Shown: positions 15,204-23,159 of the stretch, piece after piece
Position numbering within the stretch: position 1 is the first letter of the stretch
Layout of the letters: each line of letters starts with the position of its first letter
NCBI RefSeq assembly: GCF_029893355.1
Contig: NZ_JARZAI010000024.1
Coordinates: 1 to 64,000, forward strand
Length of the DNA: 64,000 nt
From: Kitasatospora sp. MAA4
GTDB lineage: Bacteria > Actinomycetota > Actinomycetes > Streptomycetales > Streptomycetaceae
Direction of reading: 5' to 3'
Made by a program: the position numbers and the translations under genes
Notes under the pieces: generated by a model
What the model was told of the DNA's origin: nothing
The model's database searches: none
The model's input: only the letters and a program-made list of their open reading frames with translations

Positions 15204-16934
15204 TCAGACCGCCCACCAGATGGTGCTGTTCGCTGCCAGAACCGTCTCGCCCTCCACCGCCACGGCCTCGGTGGAGGCCAGCAGGATGCGGCCCGGGGCC
15301 GTCATCCGGACCGGCTCGGCGCCGGTGTTGACGGTGCACACGAACGAGCCGGCCGCCGAGTCGCGGCGGAAGACCAGCACGTCGGCGGGGGCGTCCAGCC
15401 AGGTCACCGCCGTGCCGGCGCCGAGCGCCGGGTGCTCGCGGCGCAGCGTCAGGGCGCTGCGGTAGAGCTCCAGGGTGGAGGTCGGGTCGCCGGTCTGCAC
15501 CTCGACGCTGAGTCCGGCCCACTCGGCGGGCTGCGGCAGCCAGCTGGGGCCGCCGGCGGTCGGGCCGAAGCCGTACGGCGCCTGCTCGCCGGACCACGGC
15601 AGCGGGACCCGGCAGCCGTCGCGGAAGCCGTCCTGGCCGCTGGCGCGGAAGAACGACGGGTCCTGGCGCACCTCGTCGGGCAGGTCGGTGACGTCCGGCA
15701 GGCCGAGCTCCTCGCCCTGGTAGAGGTAGGCGGAGCCGGGCAGCGCGAGCATCAGCAGGGTGGCGGCGCGGGCCCGGCGCAGGCCGAGTTCGCGGTCGCC
15801 GCGCTCGCGGATCTGGGTGCCGCCGGGCGGGTTGGCGAAGCGGGTGGCGTGCCGGGTGACGTCGTGGTTGGAGAGCACCCAGGTGGCCGGCGCGTGCACC
15901 GGACGCATCGCCGCCAGCGAGGTGTCGATCACCGTGCGCAGCTCGGCGGCGTCCCAGGAGGTGCCCAGGTACTGGAAGTTGAAGGCCTGGTGCAGCTCGT
16001 CGGGGCGCACGTAGTTGGCGGTGCGCTCGACCGTCGGGGTCCACGCCTCGGCCACCGCGATCCGCTCGCCCGGGTACTCGTCCAGGATCCGGCGCCAGGT
16101 GCGGTAGATCTCGTGCACGCCGTCCTGGTCGAAGAACGGCATCACGTCGTTGCCGAGCAGCTTGAGCTGGTCGTGGGAGCCGAGGTCGGGCAGGCCGGGG
16201 GCCTTCACCAGGCCGTGCGCGACGTCGACCCGGAAGCCGTCGACGCCCATGTCCAGCCAGAAGCGCAGGATCGAGCGGAACTCGTCGCCGACGGCCGGGT
16301 GGTCCCAGTCGAAGTCGGGCTGCTCGGGGGCGAACAGGTGCAGGTACCAGTCGCCGGGGGTGCCGTCCGGGTTGGTGGTGCGGGTCCAGGCCGGGCCGCC
16401 GAAGATGGACTCCCAGTCGTTGGGCGGCAGTTCGCCGTCGGTGCCCTGACCGGGACGGAAGTGGTAGCGGTCGCGCAGCGCCGAGCCCGGGCCCTCGCGC
16501 AGGGCGCGCTGGAACCACTCGTGCTGGTCGGAGGAGTGGTTGGGGACCAGGTCGACGATGATCCGCAGGCCCAGCGCGTGCGCGTCGCGGATCAGCGCGT
16601 CGGCGTCCAGCAGGGTGCCGAACATCGGGTCCACCGCGCGGTAGTCGGCCACGTCGTAGCCGGCGTCGGCCTGCGGGGAGGCGTAGAAGGGCGAGAGCCA
16701 GACGGCGTCCACGCCCAGGTCGCGCAGGTACGGCAGCCGGCTGCGGACGCCCGGCAGGTCGCCCATCCCGTCGCCGTTGGAGTCGGCGAAGCTGCGCGGG
16801 TACACCTGGTAGATCACCGCGTCCCGCCACCAGCCTCTCGGCTCACCGGAGTTCGCGTCCGCCGTGCCGAGTGCGGCGGCGGGTGCGGGGGCAGCGGCGG
16901 CAGGCCGGGAGGCGTCGGCCAGGTTCTGGGTCAT
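15204..16934 (-). CDS. aglA: Alpha-glucosidase, GH13 (AglA type)
   Basis: A 576-aa cytosolic GH13 enzyme releasing glucose from imported maltose or maltodextrin. The catalytic triad is visible: nucleophile D237 (GFRVDVAHG), acid/base E296 (VAEAW) and D358 (SNHDVTRH). The first conserved region is VDLVPNHSSDQHEW. The N-terminal 33 residues are Ala/Pro-rich and precede the usual WWRDAVIYQVYPRSFAD start of the barrel. It follows malEFG on the same strand, 111 bases after malG, and probably shares MalR control. Confidence 0.92.
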   Translation of the reverse strand: MTQNLADASRPAAAAPAPAAALGTADANSGEPRGWWRDAVIYQVYPRSFADSNGDGMGDLPGVRSRLPYLRDLGVDAVWLSPFYASPQADAGYDVADYRAVDPMFGTLLDADALIRDAHALGLRIIVDLVPNHSSDQHEWFQRALREGPGSALRDRYHFRPGQGTDGELPPNDWESIFGGPAWTRTTNPDGTPGDWYLHLFAPEQPDFDWDHPAVGDEFRSILRFWLDMGVDGFRVDVAHGLVKAPGLPDLGSHDQLKLLGNDVMPFFDQDGVHEIYRTWRRILDEYPGERIAVAEAWTPTVERTANYVRPDELHQAFNFQYLGTSWDAAELRTVIDTSLAAMRPVHAPATWVLSNHDVTRHATRFANPPGGTQIRERGDRELGLRRARAATLLMLALPGSAYLYQGEELGLPDVTDLPDEVRQDPSFFRASGQDGFRDGCRVPLPWSGEQAPYGFGPTAGGPSWLPQPAEWAGLSVEVQTGDPTSTLELYRSALTLRREHPALGAGTAVTWLDAPADVLVFRRDSAAGSFVCTVNTGAEPVRMTAPGRILLASTEAVAVEGETVLAANSTIWWAV

Positions 16935-17045
16935 GGACGGGATCCCTTGGGGACTAGGTGTCGCACCGGCCGCCGTAGCGGTGCGGCGGTGCGCGGCAAC
17001 AGGCAGAGTACTGGGAGGGGCTGACGGTGCGTCAGGGAATTCGGG

Positions 17046-17975
17046 TCACGACTTCGCGGCACCTGCGGTCAGTCCGGTGACCAGGTGCTTCTGGACCAGG
17101 TAGAAGACCGCGGAGACCGGGATCGCGATCAGCACGGAGGTGGCGGCCATCAGGTTCCACTGGCTCTCGTACTGGCTGACGAAGGTGGTCAGGCCCACCG
17201 CGAGGGTGTACTTGTCCGAGCTGAGCATGAAGGTGGAGGCGAACGGCACCTCGGCCCAGGCGGTCAGGAAGGTGTAGAACGCGGCCACCGCCAGGCCCGG
17301 GCGGGCCAGCGGCAGGATCAGCCGCCAGAAGGTGCCGAACGGCGTGAGCCCGTCGACCCGGCCGGCCTCGTCGATCTCCACCGGGATGGTGTCGAAGTAG
17401 CCCTTGAGCAGCCAGGCGCAGTACGGCACCGCGGTGCTCGCGTAGACCAGGATCAGACCGCTGTAGGTGTCCAGCAGACCGAGGTTGGCCAGCGTGTAGT
17501 ACATCGGCACGATCAGCACGGCGATCGGGAACATCTGGGTGATCAGCAGCGACCACATCAGCGGGCGCAGCCCCGGGAAGCGCATCCGGGAGACCGCGTA
17601 GCCGGTGGTGGCGGCGATCAGCACACCGAAGACGGTGGTGCCGCCGGCCACGATCAGCGAGTTGCCGAACCAGCTGAGGAAGTCGGTCTGGCCCAGCACC
17701 TTGCCGAAGTTGGCGAAGGTGGCCTTGCCGAGGATGTCGCCCGGGTGCAGGTAGTCGGTCTTGTCCGGGCCGAGCGCGATGAAGAAGAGGTACAGCACCG
17801 GGAAGACCGCGACCAGGGCGGCCAGGATCAGGATGCCGTGCGAGAGCGCGGCGGCGGCCGGGCTGCTCTGGCCGCGCGGGCGCACCCGGACCGCCGGGCG
17901 GGCGGTGGCCGCGACAGCCGTTGCGGCCTTGGTGGGGATATCGGTGGTGGTGCTCAACGGAGGCCTGCCTTCCAT
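17046..17975 (-). CDS. malG: Maltose/maltodextrin ABC permease MalG
   Basis: A 309-aa inner-membrane permease with about six membrane segments after a 45-residue cytosolic N-terminus. The EAA loop reads IPVEIDEAGRVDGLTPFGTF (about 198-217), the contact site for the ATPase. The start ATG at 17975 overlaps the malF stop by one base (TGATG); a TTG at 17957 has a purine-rich site too. No ATPase gene accompanies malEFG, as in other streptomycetes where MsiK serves several sugar importers. Confidence 0.92.
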   Translation of the reverse strand: MEGRPPLSTTTDIPTKAATAVAATARPAVRVRPRGQSSPAAAALSHGILILAALVAVFPVLYLFFIALGPDKTDYLHPGDILGKATFANFGKVLGQTDFLSWFGNSLIVAGGTTVFGVLIAATTGYAVSRMRFPGLRPLMWSLLITQMFPIAVLIVPMYYTLANLGLLDTYSGLILVYASTAVPYCAWLLKGYFDTIPVEIDEAGRVDGLTPFGTFWRLILPLARPGLAVAAFYTFLTAWAEVPFASTFMLSSDKYTLAVGLTTFVSQYESQWNLMAATSVLIAIPVSAVFYLVQKHLVTGLTAGAAKS

Positions 17976-18913
17976 CAGATGACGCCCTGGTCGTTGCGCT
18001 TGAGCCAGCGCTGGTAGAAGGTCGTGAAGACGATCAGGATGGAGAGCAGGATGATCCCGTAGCTCGCCGACTGCGCGTAGTCGCGCGGCTGCTGGCCGAA
18101 GCCCAGCTGGTAGGCCCAGGTCACCAGGATCTGCACGTCCGGGGCGTTGTTGCCGAACAGCAGGAAGATGATGACGAACTGGTTGAAGGTCCAGATCACG
18201 CCGAGCAGGATCACCGTGCTGCTGACCGCGCGCAGGCCCGGCAGCGTGACGTAGCGGAAGCGCTGCCAGCCGGTGGCGCCGTCCATCTCGGCCGCCTCGT
18301 ACAGCTCGGCGGGGATCGACTGGAGGCCGCCGAGCAGCGAGACCATCATGAACGGCACGCCGCACCAGGTGTTGACCAGGATCGCCGCGGCCTTCTGCGC
18401 CAGCGGGTCCTCCAACCAGCTGGGCTGGGGCAGGTGCAGGGCGCCGAGCAGGGTGTTGACCATGCCGCCGTCGGCCAGCATCAGGCGCCAGGAGAAGACG
18501 GTGACGAAGGTCGGCACGGCCCACGGCAGGATCAGCAGCAGCCGGTAGGCGGTGCGCCCGCGCAGCTGCCGGTTCATCAGCAGGGCGAGGCCCAGGCCCG
18601 AGCCGTAGGTCAGGGTGACGCAGATGACCGTCCACAGGATGGTCCACACGAAGTGCGACCAGAAGCGGTCGTAACTGCCCTGCCCCCAGAGCACGTCGGC
18701 GTAGTTCTGCAGACCGACGAACTTGAAGGTGTCGGGGATGTGGTTGACACCCACCGTGTGGCCGACGTTGAGGCTGTTGGCGTCGGTCAGGGTCAGGTAG
18801 ATCCCGCGGCCGAGCGGGTAGGCGACCAGCACTCCGAGCACGATGACGACCGGCGCGGCCATCGCGTAGGCGTACCAGTGCCTGCTGTACGAGAGCTTGA
18901 GGCGCTCCACCAT
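17975..18913 (-). CDS. malF: Maltose/maltodextrin ABC permease MalF
   Basis: A 312-aa permease with six to seven membrane segments and the EAA loop IPAELYEAAEMDGATGWQRF (about 204-223). It lacks the large periplasmic P2 loop of E. coli MalF, as usual in Gram-positive bacteria. It is translationally coupled to malG and lies 110 bases downstream of malE. The AAGGTG upstream of the ATG is the ribosome binding site. Confidence 0.92.
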   Translation of the reverse strand: MVERLKLSYSRHWYAYAMAAPVVIVLGVLVAYPLGRGIYLTLTDANSLNVGHTVGVNHIPDTFKFVGLQNYADVLWGQGSYDRFWSHFVWTILWTVICVTLTYGSGLGLALLMNRQLRGRTAYRLLLILPWAVPTFVTVFSWRLMLADGGMVNTLLGALHLPQPSWLEDPLAQKAAAILVNTWCGVPFMMVSLLGGLQSIPAELYEAAEMDGATGWQRFRYVTLPGLRAVSSTVILLGVIWTFNQFVIIFLLFGNNAPDVQILVTWAYQLGFGQQPRDYAQSASYGIILLSILIVFTTFYQRWLKRNDQGVI

Positions 18914-19023
18914 CTGAGACACACCTTTTCCAGAGGTCCGCAGCCTCGCTACGGCGAACGTGCTTGCTGTGCGGGTGGCCGCCCGGCCTGCGGTGCTCGC
19001 GGGCCGGGCGGCTGGAGGGGTTC

Positions 19024-20304
19024 CTACTTGCCGAAGCCCGGGAGGAGCTTGGCGTAGTCGGCCGCGGTGGAGTCCAGACCGGCCTGGGTGCTCTCCTGGT
19101 TCTGCAGGATCTTGCCGAGGTTGGTCCCGATCGAGGCGAACAGCGAGCTGTACTCCGGCAGTTCGGGGCGCGGCTGGGCGACCGGCAGGATCGCCTGGAA
19201 GCCGGCGATGCCCGGGTCGGCGGTCAGCGCGGGGGTGTAGGCGTCCGAGCGGGTCGGCAGGGTCGAGTTCTTCTGCGCGATCTCGGTCTGGCTGGTGGCC
19301 GAGGTCATGAAGGCGGCGAACTTCTCGGCGGCGGCCTGGTGGGCCGCGTCCGAGCCGGCGTAGACGGCGATGTTGTGACCGCCGGTCGGGGCGCCGGGCT
19401 TGCCGGCCGAGCCGGCCGGGACGGCGGCGATGCCGAGGTTCGTCTTGTCGGTGAACGCGGAGCCCTGGTAGATGTTGGTGATCTCCCACGGGCCGTTGAT
19501 GATCGCCGCGACCTTGCCGGTGTTGAAGGCGTCCATCATGTGCGCGTAGCCGTCCGAGGTCAGGTCGGCCTTGACGGTACCGGGCGACGTGAACAGGGAC
19601 TTGTAGGTCTCGACGGCCGCGGCGGCCTGCGGCGAGTTGATGGTGATCTTCTTCGCCGGGGTGTTCACCATGTCGGTGCCCTCGCCGAAGAGCAGCGGCA
19701 TCGCGTAGTAGCCGTCGCCGGCCCGCATCTCGAAGCCGTCCACGCCGGTCTTGTCCTTGAGCGTGGCGGCGTCGGCCTTCAGCTCGTCCCAGGTGGTGGG
19801 GGCGGCGGTGATGCCGGCCTTGGCGAACAGCGCCTTGTTGTAGAGCAGGCCCAGGGTGTCGGTGACCAGCGGCACGCCGTAGGTCTTGCCCTGGAAGCTG
19901 GCCTGCTTGAGCAGGCTGGGCTGGAAGGCGGCGGAGTCGGCCAGCGCCGGGGTGCCGTCCAGCGGGGTGAGGTAGCCGGCCTTGGCGAAGGCGGCGGTCC
20001 AGCCGACCTCGGAGCGGAACACGTCCGGGGCGCCCTTGCTGCCCATGGCGGTCTGCAGCTTGTTCTGCGCCGAGTCGAACGGCACGTTGACGAAGTTCAC
20101 CTTGATGTTCGGGTTGGCGGCCTCGAACTTCTTCGCCAGGTCCTGGTAGGTCGGCGCCTCGTTGGTGGCGTTCGAGGTGTCCCAGTAGGTGATGGTGACC
20201 GGGCCGTTGCCCGCGGTGGACGAGCTGGAGCCGCTGCTGCCGCAAGCCGCGAGAGAGACCGCGAGGGCCGCAACGAGGGCAGAGGCCGCGATGCCACGCC
20301 GCAT
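19024..20304 (-). CDS. malE: Maltose/maltodextrin-binding lipoprotein MalE
   Basis: A 426-aa solute-binding protein. A lipoprotein signal ends in LAAC with the lipidated Cys at 21, followed by a Ser-rich tether. The mature part is a family 1 extracellular sugar-binding fold: ITYWDTSNATNEAP, AAIINGPWEITNIYQG, TLPTRSDAYTPAL. It captures maltodextrin for MalFG. As first gene of the operon it has MalR-type repeats upstream. Confidence 0.92.
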   Translation of the reverse strand: MRRGIAASALVAALAVSLAACGSSGSSSSTAGNGPVTITYWDTSNATNEAPTYQDLAKKFEAANPNIKVNFVNVPFDSAQNKLQTAMGSKGAPDVFRSEVGWTAAFAKAGYLTPLDGTPALADSAAFQPSLLKQASFQGKTYGVPLVTDTLGLLYNKALFAKAGITAAPTTWDELKADAATLKDKTGVDGFEMRAGDGYYAMPLLFGEGTDMVNTPAKKITINSPQAAAAVETYKSLFTSPGTVKADLTSDGYAHMMDAFNTGKVAAIINGPWEITNIYQGSAFTDKTNLGIAAVPAGSAGKPGAPTGGHNIAVYAGSDAAHQAAAEKFAAFMTSATSQTEIAQKNSTLPTRSDAYTPALTADPGIAGFQAILPVAQPRPELPEYSSLFASIGTNLGKILQNQESTQAGLDSTAADYAKLLPGFGK

Positions 20305-20440
20305 GAGAACTCCTTGGAGGGGGTGGGGGTCCCGGGGATGGGTGGGGGACGCGCATAATGGCCGTCCCGTGCCGACCTGACTGGCTGGGCCGTCGGGCTT
20401 GTGCAGGAACGTAACAGCGATGCAATCGCTGCTGAAAGTC

Positions 20441-20461
20441 CTTGCAGCAAGTTTCTTGCAG
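20441..20461 (-). promoter_or_regulatory. MalR operator repeats upstream of malE
   Basis: CTTGCAG occurs at 20441-20447, and CTTGCAG again at 20455-20461; the first is followed by CAAG, giving the inverted repeat CTTGC-A-GCAAG. Related words flank it (TTGTGCAGG near 20399, ATGCAATCGC near 20420). Repeats of this heptamer are the known MalR targets at the S. coelicolor malE promoter. The gap 20305-20666 otherwise contains only the promoters for malE and, on the plus strand, hmgA. Confidence 0.8.
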
Positions 20462-20666
20462 GATTCCGGGGATCGTTACATCCGCGTGTCCGGAGAGTTG
20501 CCGAGGCGCGTCCTGCCGTCTTCGGGCCCTGCCGGCCCAGGAGAAATCGGGCTGTCCTTGACACCACAGGCCCGCTGGCCTTGGGATTGGTCTGTTCGCC
20601 CCCACCCAAAGGGCGGACGAAGCCCTGGCCGGCGCAGTCCAGGGCCAGTCGCTCAGGAGGCGCACT

Positions 20667-21887
20667 ATGGCGTACTACCGCACCGTCGGCACGGTGCCGC
20701 CCAAAAGGCACACCCAGCACCGGAACGAGGACGGCGGCCTCTACTACGAGGAGCTGATGGGTGAGGAGGGCTTCTCCTCCGACTCCTCGCTGCTCTACCA
20801 CCGCGCCATCCCGTCCGCGCTGGTGGACAGCCGCATCTGGGTCCTGCCGCAGGGCAAGCCCGAGCCGAACCACCCGCTGAAGCCCTTCCACTTCAAGCTG
20901 CACGACCTCTTCCCCGGCGAGGAGTGGCGCCAGACCGACGCCGTGCGCGGCCGCCGGGTCGTGCTGGCCAACGCCGACGTCCGGATCGCCTACGTCGCCT
21001 GCGGGCAGCCCTCGCCGCTCTACCGCAACGCCATAGGCGACGAGTGCGTCTACGTGGAGTCGGGCACCGGCACGCTGGAGACGGTCTTCGGGACGATCGA
21101 GGCCGGCCAGGGCGACTACCTGATCGTGCCCCGGGCCACCACGCACCGCTGGGTGCCGACCGGCGACCAACCGCTGCGGCTCTACGCGATCGAGGCCAAC
21201 AGCCACATCACACCCGCCAAGCGCTACCTGTCGAAGTTCGGTCAGCTGCTGGAGCACGCGCCGTTCTGCGAGCGCGACCTGCGCGGCCCGGTGGGACCAC
21301 TGCTCTCAAACGAGAGCGGTGATATCGAGATCTACGTCAAGCACCGCGGCAACGGCAGCGAGGGCGTGGCCGGCACGGTCTTCGTGACGCCCACCCACCC
21401 CTTCGACGTGGTCGGCTGGGACGGCTGCCTGTACCCGTACGCCTTCAACATCAGCGACTACGAGCCGATCACCGGCCGGATCCACCAGCCGCCGCCGGCC
21501 CACCAGGTCTTCGAGGGCAACAACTTCGTGATCTGCAACTTCGTACCGCGCAAGGTGGACTACCACCCGCTGTCGATCCCCGTCCCGTACTACCACTCCA
21601 ACGTGGACAGCGACGAGGTGATGTTCTACTGCGGCGGCGACTACGAGGCCCGCAAGGGCTCGGGCATCGGCCAGGGCTCGATCTCGCTGCACCCCGGCGG
21701 CCACACCCACGGCCCGCAGCCGGGCGCCTACGAGCGCAGCATCGGCGCGGAGTTCTTCGACGAGCTGGCGGTGATGGTGGACACCTTCCGCCCGCTGGAG
21801 ATCGCCGAGGGCGGCCGGGCGAGCGACGACGGCACGTACGCATGGAGCTGGAGCGGGCGCGGCCCGCAGGACGGTGGAAGCAAGTGA
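20667..21887 (+). CDS. hmgA: Homogentisate 1,2-dioxygenase
   Basis: A 406-aa non-haem Fe(II) enzyme opening homogentisate to maleylacetoacetate in tyrosine and phenylalanine catabolism. The cupin-like core shows TPTHPFDVVGWDG, a run with conserved His/Glu ligands (PYYHSNVDSDEVMFYCGGDY, with His and Glu) and HPGGHTHGP near the C-terminus, all diagnostic. The start has AGGAGG about 8 bases upstream. Its stop overlaps the next start as GTGA. It is divergent from malE. Confidence 0.92.
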   Translation: MAYYRTVGTVPPKRHTQHRNEDGGLYYEELMGEEGFSSDSSLLYHRAIPSALVDSRIWVLPQGKPEPNHPLKPFHFKLHDLFPGEEWRQTDAVRGRRVVLANADVRIAYVACGQPSPLYRNAIGDECVYVESGTGTLETVFGTIEAGQGDYLIVPRATTHRWVPTGDQPLRLYAIEANSHITPAKRYLSKFGQLLEHAPFCERDLRGPVGPLLSNESGDIEIYVKHRGNGSEGVAGTVFVTPTHPFDVVGWDGCLYPYAFNISDYEPITGRIHQPPPAHQVFEGNNFVICNFVPRKVDYHPLSIPVPYYHSNVDSDEVMFYCGGDYEARKGSGIGQGSISLHPGGHTHGPQPGAYERSIGAEFFDELAVMVDTFRPLEIAEGGRASDDGTYAWSWSGRGPQDGGSK

Positions 21888-23104
21888 CGGCCCTTCAGAC
21901 CTGGGTCCCGGTTCCCGCGGGTTCCGACTTCCCGGTGCAGAACCTGCCCTACGGCGTCTTCACGCCGCTGCGCGGCGGCCACCCCGTGGGCGAGCCGCGG
22001 GTCGGCGTCGCGATCGGCGAGCGCGTGCTGGACCTGGCCGCGATCTGGGCGGGCACCTCGCTCGGCGCCGCGCTGGCCACCGGCTCGCTCAACGCGTTCC
22101 TGCGCCGCGGGCCGGCCGAGTGGGCCTACGTCCGCGAGCGGGTCACCCGGCTGCTGACCACCGAGGACGAGCGCCGCCTGGTGGAGGCCAACCTGCACCG
22201 GATCGACGAGGTGCAGCTGCACCTGCCGATCGAGGTCGCCGACTACGTCGACTTCTACGCCTCGGAGAACCACGCCACCAACCTGGGCCGGATGTTCCGC
22301 CCGAACGGCGAGGCGCTGCTGCCGAACTGGAAGCACCTGCCGGTCGGCTACCACGGCCGGGCCGGCACGGTCGTGGTCTCGGGGACGGACGTGCGCCGCC
22401 CCAGCGGCCAGCGCAAGGGCCCGGACGACGCGGCGCCGGTCTTCGGCCCGTCCGTGAAGCTGGACATCGAGGCCGAGGTCGGCTTCATCGTCGGCGCGGG
22501 CTCCGCGCTCGGCGAGGCGGTGGGCGTGGACGACTTCGCCGAGCACGTCTTCGGCGCGGTGCTGGTCAACGACTGGAGCGCGCGCGACGTCCAGGCCTGG
22601 GAGTACGTGCCGCTCGGCCCGTTCCTCGGCAAGTCCTTCGCGACCTCGATCTCCGCGTGGGTGGTCCCGCTGGCCGCTCTGGAGGCCGCCCGGGTGCAGA
22701 CGCCCGTCCAGCTGCCCGAGCCGCTGCCCTACCTGGTGGAGAAGCAGTCCTGGGGCCTGGACCTCCAGATCGAGGTGGACGTCAACGGGCACACCGTCTC
22801 GCGTCCGCCGTTCGCCGGCCTCTACTGGTCCCCCGCCCAGATGCTGGCGCACATGACGGTCAACGGCGCCTCGCTGCGCACCGGCGACCTGTACGCCTCC
22901 GGGACGGTCTCCGGCACCGAGGCCGACCAGCGCGGCTCGCTGATCGAGCTGACCTGGAACGGGCGCGACCCGCTGACCCTGCCCGACGGCTCCACCCGGA
23001 CCTTCCTCGAGGACGGCGACACCGTCACGCTGCGGGCCAGTGCCCCCGGCGCGGACGGCGTGCGGATCGGTTTCGGCGAGGTGGCCGGCACCATCCAGGG
23101 CTGA
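21884..23104 (+). CDS. fahA: Fumarylacetoacetase
   Basis: A 406-aa hydrolase splitting fumarylacetoacetate into fumarate and acetoacetate, the last step of tyrosine degradation. Present are DFYASENHATNLGRMFR (near 125-141), LPVGYHGRAGTVV, LDIEAEVGFIVG (metal-binding acids), VLVNDWSARDVQAWEY, PLGPFLGKSF and the C-terminal DQRGSLIELTW. The GTG at 21884 overlaps the hmgA stop by four bases; a longer in-frame ATG at 21842 lies inside hmgA. No maleylacetoacetate isomerase is adjacent. Confidence 0.93.
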   Translation: MTALQTWVPVPAGSDFPVQNLPYGVFTPLRGGHPVGEPRVGVAIGERVLDLAAIWAGTSLGAALATGSLNAFLRRGPAEWAYVRERVTRLLTTEDERRLVEANLHRIDEVQLHLPIEVADYVDFYASENHATNLGRMFRPNGEALLPNWKHLPVGYHGRAGTVVVSGTDVRRPSGQRKGPDDAAPVFGPSVKLDIEAEVGFIVGAGSALGEAVGVDDFAEHVFGAVLVNDWSARDVQAWEYVPLGPFLGKSFATSISAWVVPLAALEAARVQTPVQLPEPLPYLVEKQSWGLDLQIEVDVNGHTVSRPPFAGLYWSPAQMLAHMTVNGASLRTGDLYASGTVSGTEADQRGSLIELTWNGRDPLTLPDGSTRTFLEDGDTVTLRASAPGADGVRIGFGEVAGTIQG

Positions 23105-23113
23105 ACGAACATG

Positions 23114-23153
23114 CGTGCGGCCCGCCCCCGTTGTGCTCGGGGCGGGCCGCACG
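23114..23153. terminator. Bidirectional terminator hairpin
   Basis: CGTGCGGCCCGCCCC and GGGGCGGGCCGCACG form a perfect 15-bp stem around a 10-base loop, between convergent fahA and the secreted-protein gene. Confidence 0.85.
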
Positions 23154-23159
23154 GCGTTG

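Noticed and set aside
15078..17024. Plus-strand open frame of 648 codons opposite aglA and malR
   Set aside because: Mirror of a well-supported GH13 enzyme; the translation shows no domain and ends beyond both genes.
17975..20665. Apparent 896-codon fusion ending in MalF
   Set aside because: The first two thirds are malE read in the wrong frame; only the part from 18913 is MalF.
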